From contig CM060462.1 of the NCBI GenBank assembly GCA_030544235.1, forward strand, positions 39,321,330 through 39,385,329: a stretch of 64,000 nt of DNA. Direction: 5' to 3'. A program made the translations under genes and the position numbers. Position 1 is the stretch's first letter. Each line of letters starts with the position of its first letter. Below are positions 39,467 through 64,000 of this stretch, in pieces. The notes under the pieces are model-generated. The model did no database searches. It was not told the origin of the DNA and saw nothing but the letters and a program-made list of their open reading frames with translations. This stretch comes from Lepturacanthus savala (taxonomy: Eukaryota; Chordata; Actinopteri; Scombriformes; Trichiuridae).

Positions 39467-39790
39467 CAGATTTTATCTTCATGGACTCAAACAGCTGTGA
39501 ACTGTTGTTTGATGTAGAATCTTCAGCTGTTGATTGGATTAAAGCAGCATTTGATGCTTGTTTTCATTTTTAAACAACTGGAACATCTGGAACCTGCGTC
39601 ATTTACAACATCTGGCTCTAGAAAAATATAGAATCTGAATCTGATCTTCAGGATAATAAAAAAAAAACTGTAATACAACGTCAGAAACTTCACACGACGA
39701 CTAAACTCTGGAAACTCTCTGGAGTTTCTGTTTTTTAGAGTTTCTCTAGTTTTTCTAGTAGTTTCTTTTTCCAGTTGATCTATTTTTTTT
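39467..39790. other. unique spacer before the 21-bp array
   Basis: No gene seen. The last 70 bases (TTTTTCTAGTTTCTCTAG) grade into the next array. Confidence 0.5.
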
Positions 39791-42700
39791 CTATTTTTCT
39801 AGTTCCTCTAGTTTATTATCTAGTTCCTCTAGTTTATTATCTAGTTCCTCTAGTTTATTATCTAGTTCCTCTAGTTTATTGTCTAGTTCCTCTAGTTTAT
39901 TGTCTAGTTCCTCTAGTTTATTTTCTAGTTCCTCTAGTTTATTGTCTAGTTCCTCTAGTTTATTATCTAGTTCCTCTAGTTTATTATCTAGTTCCTCTAG
40001 TTTATTGTCTAGTTCCTCTAGTTTATTGTCTAGTTCCTCTGGTTTATTATCTAGTTCCTCTGGTTTATTGTCTAGTTCCTCTAGTTTATTGTCTAGTTCC
40101 TCTAGTTTATTTTCTAGTTCCTCTAGTTTATTGTCTAGTTCCTCTAGTTTATTGTCTAGTTCCTCTAGTTTATTTTCTAGTTCCTCTGGTTTATTATCTA
40201 GTTCCTCTAGTTTATTGTCTAGTTCCTCTGGTTTATTATCTAGTTCCTCTGGTTTATTATCTAGTTCCTCTGGTTTATTGTCTAGTTCCTCTAGTTTATT
40301 GTCTAGTTCCTCTAGTTTATTGTCTAGTTCCTCTAGTTTATTGTCTAGTTCCTCTAGTTTATTGTCTAGTTCCTCTAGTTTATTGTCTAGTTCCTCTGGT
40401 TTATTATCTAGTTCCTCTAGTTTATTTTCTAGTTCCTCTAGTTTATTGTCTAGTTCCTCTAGTTTATTGTCTAGTTCCTCTGGTTTATTATCTAGTTCCT
40501 CTGGTTTATTGTCTAGTTCCTCTAGTTTATTGTCTAGTTCCTCTAGTTTATTGTCTAGTTCCTCTGGTTTATTATCTAGTTCCTCTAGTTTATTGTCTAG
40601 TTCCTCTAGTTTATTGTCTAGTTCCTCTGGTTTATTATCTAGTTCCTCTGGTTTATTGTCTAGTTCCTCTAGTTTATTTTCTAGTTCCTCTAGTTTATTG
40701 TCTAGTTCCTCTAGTTTATTGTCTAGTTCCTCTAGTTTATTTTCTAGTTCCTCTGGTTTATTATCTAGTTCCTCTAGTTTATTGTCTAGTTCCTCTGGTT
40801 TATTATCTAGTTCCTCTGGTTTATTATCTAGTTCCTCTGGTTTATTGTCTAGTTCCTCTAGTTTATTGTCTAGTTCCTCTAGTTTATTGTCTAGTTCCTC
40901 TAGTTTATTGTCTAGTTCCTCTGGTTTATTATCTAGTTCCTCTAGTTTATTTTCTAGTTCCTCTAGTTTATTGTCTAGTTCCTCTAGTTTATTGTCTAGT
41001 TCCTCTGGTTTATTATCTAGTTCCTCTGGTTTATTGTCTAGTTCCTCTAGTTTATTGTCTAGTTCCTCTAGTTTATTGTCTAGTTCCTCTGGTTTATTAT
41101 CTAGTTCCTCTGGTTTATTGTCTAGTTCCTCTGGTTTATTGTCTAGTTCCTCTAGTTTATTGTCTAGTTCCTCTAGTTTATTGTCTAGTTCCTCTAGTTT
41201 ATTGTCTAGTTCCTCTAGTTTATTGTCTAGTTCCTCTGGTTTATTATCTAGTTCCTCTAGTTTATTGTCTAGTTCCTCTAGTTTATTGTCTAGTTCCTCT
41301 AGTTTATTTTCTAGTTCCTCTAGTTTATTGTCTAGTTCCTCTAGTTTATTGTCTAGTTCCTCTAGTTTATTTTCTAGTTCCTCTAGTTTATTTTCTAGTT
41401 CCTCTAGTTTATTGTCTAGTTCCTCTAGTTTATTATCTAGTTCCTCTAGTTTATTGTCTAGTTCCTCTAGTTTATTGTCTAGTTCCTCTGGTTTATTGTC
41501 TAGTTCCTCTGCTTTATTATCTAGTTCCTCTGGTTTATTGTCTAGTTCCTCTAGTTTATTGTCTAGTTCCTCTAGTTTATTGTCTAGTTCCTCTAGTTTA
41601 TTGTCTAGTTCCTCTAGTTTATTATCTAGTTCCTCTAGTTTATTATCTAGTTCCTCTAGTTTATTATCTAGTTCCTCTAGTTTATTTTCTAGTTCCTCTA
41701 GTTTATTGTCTAGTTCCTCTAGTCTATTATCTAGTTCCTCTAGTTTATTGTCTAGTTCCTCTGGTTTATTATCTAGTTCCTCTGGTTTATTGTCTAGTTC
41801 CTCTAGTTTATTGTCTAGTTCCTCTAGTTTATTGTCTAGTTCCTCTAGTTTATTGTCTAGTTCCTCTAGTTTATTATCTAGTTCCTCTAGTTTATTATCT
41901 AGTTCCTCTAGTTTATTGTCTAGTTCATCTAGTTTATTGTCTAGTTCCTCTGGTTTATTATCTAGTTCCTCTGGTTTATTGTCTAGTTCCTCTAGTTTAT
42001 TGTCTAGTTCCTCTAGTTTATTGTCTAGTTCCTCTAGTTTATTGTCTAGTTCCTCTAGTTTATTGTCTAGTTCCTCTAGTTTATTGTCTAGTTCCTCTAG
42101 TTTATTGTCTAGTTCCTCTAGTTTATTATCTAGTTCCTCTAGTTTATTATCTAGTTCCTCTAGTTTATTGTCTAGTTCCTCTAGTTTATTTTCTAGTTCC
42201 TCTGCTTTATTATCTAGTTCCTCTGGTTTATTTTCTAGTTCCTCTAGTTTATTGTCTAGTTCCTCTAGTTTATTGTCTAGTTCCTCTAGTTTATTATCTA
42301 GTTCCTCTAGTTTATTATCTAGTTCCTCTAGTTTATTTTCTAGTTCCTCTAGTTTATTGTCTAGTTCCTCTAGTTTATTGTCTAGTTCCTCTAGTTTATT
42401 ATCTAGTTCCTCTAGTTTATTGTCTAGTTCCTCTGGTTTATTATCTAGTTCCTCTGGTTTATTGTCTAGTTCCTCTGGTTTATTGTCTAGTTCCTCTAGT
42501 TTATTGTCTAGTTCCTCTAGTTTATTGTCTAGTTCCTCTAGTTTATTATCTAGTTCCTCTAGTTTATTATCTAGTTCCTCTAGTTTATTGTCTAGTTCCT
42601 CTAGTTTATTGTCTAGTTCCTCTAGTTTATTATCTAGTTCCTCTAGTTTATTGTCTAGTTCCTCTGGTTTATTGTCTAGTTCCTCTGGTTTATTATCTAG

Positions 42701-44270
42701 TTCCTCTAGTTTATTGTCTAGTTCCTCTAGTTTATTTTCTAGTTCCTCTAGTTTATTGTCTAGTTCCTCTAGTTTATTGTCTAGTTCCTCTAGTTTATTT
42801 TCTAGTTCCTCTAGTTTATTGTCTAGTTCCTCTAGTTTATTGTCTAGTTCCTCTAGTTTATTGTCTAGTTCCTCTAGTTTATTTTCTAGTTCCTCTAGTT
42901 TATTTTCTAGTTCCTCTAGTTTATTATCTAGTTCCTCTAGTTTATTATCTAGTTCCTCTAGTTTATTATCTAGTTCCTCTAGTTTATTGTCTAGTTCCTC
43001 TAGTTTATTGTCTAGTTCCTCTAGTTTATTGTCTAGTTCCTCTAGTTTATTTTCTAGTTCCTCTAGTTTATTTTCTAGTTCCTCTAGTTTATTATCTAGT
43101 TCCTCTAGTTTATTATCTAGTTCCTCTGGTTTATTGTCTAGTTCCTCTGGTTTATTATCTAGTTCCTCTAGTTTATTGTCTAGTTCCTCTAGTTTATTGT
43201 CTAGTTCCTCTAGTTTATTGTCTAGTTCCTCTAGTTTATTTTCTAGTTCCTCTAGTTTATTTTCTAGTTCCTCTAGTTTATTATCTAGTTCCTCTAGTTT
43301 ATTGTCTAGTTCCTCTAGTTTATTGTCTAGTTCCTCTAGTTTATTGTCTAGTTCCTCTAGTTTATTGTCTAGTTCCTCTAGTTTATTGTCTAGTTCCTCT
43401 AGTTTATTTTCTAGTTCCTCTAGTTTATTTTCTAGTTCCTCTAGTTTATTATCTAGTTCCTCTAGTTTATTATCTAGTTCCTCTGGTTTATTGTCTAGTT
43501 CCTCTGGTTTATTATCTAGTTCCTCTAGTTTATTGTCTAGTTCCTCTAGTTTATTTTCTAGTTCCTCTAGTTTATTATCTAGTTCCTCTAGTTTATTATC
43601 TAGTTCCTCTAGTTTATTATCTAGTTCCTCTAGTTTATTGTCTAGTTCCTCTAGTTTATTATCTAGTTCCTCTAGTTTATTGTCTAGTTCCTCTAGTTTA
43701 TTGTCTAGTTCCTCTAGTTTATTGTCTAGTTCCTCTAGTTTATTGTCTAGTTCCTCTAGTTTATTGTCTAGTTCCTCTGGTTTATTATCTAGTTCCTCTA
43801 GTTTATTGTCTAGTTCCTCTAGTTTATTGTCTAGTTCCTCTAGTTTATTGTCTAGTTCCTCTAGTTTATTGTCTAGTTCCTCTGGTTTATTATCTAGTTC
43901 CTCTAGTTTATTATCTAGTTCCTCTAGTTTATTGTCTAGTTCCTCTAGTTTATTGTCTAGTTCCTCTAGTTTATTATCTAGTTCCTCTAGTTTATTATCT
44001 AGTTCCTCTAGTTTATTGTCTAGTTCCTCTAGTTTATTATCTAGTTCCTCTAGTTTATTGTCTAGTTCCTCTAGTGTATTTTCTAGTTCCTCTAGTGTAT
44101 TGTCTAGTTCCTCTAGTTTATTATCTAGTTCCTCTAGTTTATTATCTAGTTCCTCTAGTTTATTATCTAGTTCCTCTAGTTTATTATCTAGTTCCTCTAG
44201 TTTATTATCTAGTTCCTCTAGTTTATTGTCTAGTTCCTCTAGTGTATTTTCTAGTTCCTCTAGTTTTTTC
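39791..44270. repeat. 21-bp minisatellite, about 212 copies
   Basis: The unit contains CTAGTTCCTCTAGTTTATTG. Variation is mostly at one base (TTATTG/A/T-TCTAG) and CTAG versus CTGG. Three frames stay open through it, two on plus and one on minus. The minus frame gives a perfect heptad protein and is listed separately. Confidence 0.97.
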
Positions 44271-44410
44271 CTACTTTCTCTAGATTCCCAGTTCTCCAGC
44301 AGCCGTTGATCTTTTCTTGGCTCGGCCTCTTTGAGGTGAACCTTCACCACTGAGCAGCTATTTCTGATTCCTGAGGGACATTGACTCATCTCTGAGTCTG
44401 GAGCCTCCAC
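39791..44410 (-). other. 1,539-codon antisense open frame of LEELDNK heptads (unlikely to be a gene)
   Basis: The frame starts at an ATG at 44410 with about 50 non-repeat residues (MEAPDSEMSQCPSG...). It then reads about 212 heptads of LEELDNK, with D/E exchange, to a stop at 39791. Leu at positions a and d would make an ideal coiled coil. Against a gene: the same array is also open in two plus frames, dozens of heptads carry Pro (KPEE) in place of a core Leu, no promoter or splice context is visible, and it lies antisense in an intron. I see no relation to either neighbouring coiled-coil gene. Confidence 0.15.
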
Positions 44411-44822
44411 ACTTTGAGTCAGTGGACGTTAGTCGGCTCCAGCATTTGTGTTAATTGTATTAATTAGTTATATAATAATAATAGAAAAATACTGAACCAA
44501 CAAAAAAAATACTAAAAGTAATAAATAATTTAAAAATAGTAAAAATAAATAAATTGATGATCTTGAGGATTAAATGTTAAAAGTAAAAATACTAAAAATA
44601 ACAATTAAACTACAAAAAAATACAAAAAAAAAATAATAAAATGAAATAAAATACAAAAAATACTCAAGGTACTAAAAGATATGAGAATTAAGAAATAAAT
44701 AAAATTTAAAAATTCAAGTTCTGATAATTCCTCTTTTTCTTGATACTTTAGGAGCAGACCTTGATATTTTGTGTAGAATCAGGTGAATTCCCTGATTATT
44801 TCCTGTGTTTCTGTGTTTTCAG
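44411..44822. other. 3' end of ccdc102a intron 1
   Basis: AT-rich unique sequence ending in the acceptor TTTCTGTGTTTTCAG at 44808-44822. Confidence 0.75.
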
Positions 44823-60872
<16,050 letters not shown>

Positions 60873-60876
60873 GTAA

Positions 60877-61065
60877 AACACACACACACACACATTATAT
60901 ACACTCACACACACATTATATACACACACACACACTATACATACACACACACACACACATTATATACACACACACACATTATATACACACACACACTATA
61001 CATACATACACACACACACTATGCATACACATTATATACATACACACTATACACACACACAATTG
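60877..61065. repeat. (CA)n with TATA interruptions after the exon 9 donor
   Basis: CA runs separated by TTATATA or CTATA, starting at the donor. Confidence 0.93.
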
Positions 61066-61074
61066 GCTATTTGT

Positions 61075-62208
61075 TTGATAAGTTGTTGTTAAATTTAACG
61101 TAAAGTTGCCATTAAATTTATCGTAAAGTTGCCGTTAAATATAACGTAAAGTTGCTGTTAAATTTAACATAAAGTTGCTGTTAAATTTGACGTAAATTTG
61201 CCATTAAATTTAACGTAAAGTTGCTGTTAAATTTAACATAAAGTTGCTGTTAAATTTGACGTAAAGTTGCCATTAAATTTATCGTAAAGTTGCCGTTAAA
61301 TATAACGTAAAGTTGCTGTTAAATTTATCGTAAAGTTGATATTAAATTTATCGTAAAGTTGTTGTTAAATTTAACATAAAGTTGCTGTTAAATTGAACGT
61401 AAAGTTGCCGTTAAATTTAACGTAAAGTTGCTGTTAAATTTATTGTAAAGTTGCCATTAAATTTATTGTAAAGTTGCCGTTAAATATAACGTAAAGTTGC
61501 TGTTAAATTTATCGTAAAGTTGCTGTTAAATTTAACGTAAAGTTGCCGTTAAATTTAACATAAAGTTGCTGTTAAATTTATCGTAAAGTTGATATTAAAT
61601 TTATCATAAAGTTGCTGTTAAATTTATCGTAAAGTTGCCGTTAAATTTAACATAAAGTTGCTGTTAAATTTATCGTAAAGTTGATATTAAATTTATCGTA
61701 AAGTTGCTGTTAAATTTAACATAAAGTTGCTGTTAAATTTAACGTAAAGTTGCCGTTAAATTTAACGTAAAGTTGCTGTTAAATTTATTGTAAAGTTGCC
61801 ATTAAATTTATTGTAAAGTTGCCGTTAAATATAACGTAAAGTTGCTGTTAAATTTATCGTAAAGTTGCCATTAAATTTAACGTAAAGTTGCTGTTCAATT
61901 TATTGTAAAGTTGCCGTTAAATTTAACGTAAAGTTGCCGTTAAATTTGACGTAAAGTTGCCGTTAAATTTGACGTAAAGTTGCCGTTAAATTTGACGTAA
62001 AGTTGCCGTTAAATTTGACGTAAAGTTGCCGTTAAATTTGACGTAAAGTTGCCGTTAAATTTAAAGTAAAGTTGCCGTTAAATTTAAAGTAAAGTTGCCG
62101 TTAAATTTAAAGTAAAGTTGCCGTTAAATTTAAAGTAAAGTTGCCATTAAATTTAACGTAAAGTTGCCGTTAAATTTAACGTAAAGTTGCCGTTAAATTT
62201 AACGTACA
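61075..62208. repeat. 23-bp minisatellite, about 49 copies
   Basis: The unit is GTAAAGTTGCCGTTAAATTT plus AAC or variants (ATC, ATT, GAC, AAA). Many units contain the 12-bp palindrome GTTAAATTTAAC. Confidence 0.95.
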
Positions 62209-62575
62209 GGTCATATCCGTTCACCTGTCGGACGTCTGTTCAGGTTAAAGATTCACTTCCTGTCACATGACGCCTCTGAACCTCCTATTGGTTGAACCAT
62301 TTGGCTTCAACCTGCTGTAAACCACCTCGTTTATTCTTTATGTTTATTCTGCTGCTGCTTCACTGTTCACTCCTGGTTCTGGTTCCAGCCTTTAAAGTCA
62401 AATAAATCAGGATTCATTTCTGCTTCTGTCTCTAAAACCTGAATAAATGAGAATCAAATCAAATCAAATCTGCTGCAGAAGAATCAGCTTCAATAAAAAC
62501 TCACACAGACATTAAACTAAAATATATCAAATATAGATAAAATATATAGATAAAATAGATTCAACTACAACAGTA
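62209..62575. other. unique segment
   Basis: No exon found; I looked for the missing 3' coding end of ccdc102a here without success. Confidence 0.6.
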
Positions 62576-63440
62576 ACACACACACATTAATACACATTAA
62601 TACACACACAATAATACACACACACACATTAATACACATTAATACACACTCAATAATACATACACACACATTAATACACATTAATACACACTCAATAATA
62701 CATACACACATTTATACACACACACATTTATATACACACACACACATTAATACACATTAATACACACACAATAATACATACACACATTTATACACACACA
62801 CATTTATATACACACACACACATTAATACACATTAATACACACACAATAATACATACACACATTTATACACACACACATTTATATACACACACACACATT
62901 AATACACATTAATACACACACAATAATACATACACACATTTATACACACACATTTATATACACACACACACATTAATACACATTAATACACACACAATAA
63001 TACATACACACACATTTATACACACACACATTTATATACACACACACACATTAATACACACACACACATTAATACACATTAATACACACACACACATTAA
63101 TACACATTAATACACACACAATAATACATACACACATTTATACACACACATTTATACACACACACATTTATATACACACACACACATTAATACACACACA
63201 CACATTAATACACATTAATACACACACACACATTAATACACATTAATACACACACAATAATACATACACACACATTTATACACACACACATTTATATACA
63301 CACACACACATTAATACACACACACACATTAATACACATTAATACACACACACACATTAATACACATTAATACACACACAATAATACATACACACATTAA
63401 AAGTCACGCACACATTTATACACACACACATTATACATTA
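62576..63440. repeat. compound CA / ATTAATACAC / ATTTATA array
   Basis: Blocks of about 70-120 bp made of CACACATTAATACACATTAA, ACACACAATAATACATACAC and CATTTATACACACACA recur with small differences. Confidence 0.93.
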
Positions 63441-63760
63441 ATGTATAATGTGTACAGACACACACAGACACACACATACAGTAATACACACACATATAAT
63501 AACACACACACACACGTCATAACACAGACTGATGTAGTGTGAATGTCCATTCGTCACCATGAAGGATGAACCACTCACTCCAATTATAATGCAGTGATAC
63601 ACACACACGCACACACACACACACACAGACACAGTGTGCTCAGGTGTGTGATGTGAATCAGACATGTTCAGCACTCACTGGTCTCACTATTTAGCGATTA
63701 GTGGGTGTGTGTGTATAGTGTGTGTGTGTGTGTCTCTCCCCTCCTCCTCTCTTCACTCTC
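63441..63760. other. unique segment with short CA/TG runs
   Basis: No gene supported; the small frames are CA/TG-driven. Confidence 0.55.
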
Positions 63761-63789
63761 CGTTTTCTCCACGTCGTCGCCACGGCGCC

Positions 63790-63900
63790 CAGCAGCCAAT
63801 CAGCAGGCTCCTGGCAGCAGGTTACCGTGGTAACAGAGCTCTGTCATCTCTCTGCTGTGCGGAGGAGTGACAGGCGCGTGTCGCCATGGCAACGGCTTCA
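63790..63900 (+). promoter_or_regulatory. possible promoter with a CCAAT box and two RFX X-boxes
   Basis: CCAATCAG (CCAAT at 63796-63800), a perfect X-box palindrome GTTACCGTGGTAAC at 63821-63834 and GTCGCCATGGCAAC at 63880-63893, in a locally GC/CpG-rich stretch. X-boxes near CCAAT boxes are typical of RFX-driven promoters, often of cilia genes. Direction is assumed plus because a donor follows. Confidence 0.5.
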
Positions 63901-63902
63901 GA

Positions 63903-63933
<31 letters not shown>

Positions 63934-63981
63934 CTTTACTTCAGTCTGCTTTTTGTTGTTCATTCACTTTCCGAGACACTG
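63870..63981 (+). other. possible alternative or neighbouring first exon
   Basis: A good donor, GACACTG|gtgagt at 63981/63982, follows the X-box region. An ATG at 63886 opens a short frame through a TG run to a stop near 63999, which is weak as coding. It could be an internal promoter of ccdc102a or the start of another gene. Confidence 0.25.
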
Positions 63982-64000
63982 GTGAGTGTGTGTGTATAAT

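Noticed and set aside
39775..44309. Plus-strand frames of about 1,500 codons (LVPLVYC and SSSSSLL repeats)
   Set aside because: Frames of the same 21-bp array; low complexity, no gene-like flanks.
62209..64000. The missing last coding exon of ccdc102a
   Set aside because: I searched for a frame continuing the C-terminal sequence after an acceptor of the right phase and found none; it is probably to the right of the window.

Overview
The window looks like nuclear DNA of a bony fish, probably a percomorph. The reasons are vertebrate GT-AG genes with short exons, very abundant (CA)n/(TG)n, and a dispersed AT-rich repeat that I associate with percomorph introns. By my coordinates, more than half of the 64 kb is tandem repeat. 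Almost every long open frame in it is a product of those arrays and not a gene.

Two real genes are visible, head to head. On the minus strand (974-7860) is the 5' part of a gamma-taxilin gene (txlng): a non-coding first exon, then four coding exons giving about 178 codons. The rest lies off the left edge. On the plus strand is ccdc102a. It has a CpG-rich promoter with three CCAAT boxes and a non-coding exon ending at 10759, then an intron of about 34 kb, then coding exons at 44933-45304, 46043-46405, 47827-48080, 49520-49628, 51981-52097, 52524-52733, 60328-60498 and 60769-60872. The last coding exon (about 40-50 residues) lies beyond the right edge. Both proteins are long coiled coils. Taxilins bind syntaxins, and gamma-taxilin and the CCDC102 family have been linked to centrosomes.

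Layout: 1-973, 21-bp array in a txlng intron; 1-6366, txlng coding exons with a 3.4-kb 40-bp array in one intron; 6367-7870, txlng intron 1, first exon and CpG-rich promoter; 7870-10380, AT-rich intergenic DNA; 10440-10759, ccdc102a promoter and exon 1; 10760-15970, intron 1 with dispersed repeats and broken non-LTR retrotransposon pieces; 15975-44270, intron 1 almost filled by arrays of 31, 3 (pyrimidine), 22, 15, 27, about 10-13 and 21 bp plus microsatellites; 44823-60872, ccdc102a coding exons, each intron carrying its own array; 60873-64000, further intron, with a possible X-box promoter near 63.8 kb.

The most interesting theme is that several arrays abut splice sites or contain copies of them. 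The 21-bp array beside the txlng exon at 974 repeats its 5' splice site. The array after ccdc102a exon 2 repeats the exon end plus splice donor, and each unit also carries an RFX-type X-box (eight in about 520 bp). A copy of the exon 8 acceptor and first 17 exon bases sits 289 bp upstream of the real one. The exon 9 acceptor has (TG)27 directly against its AG.
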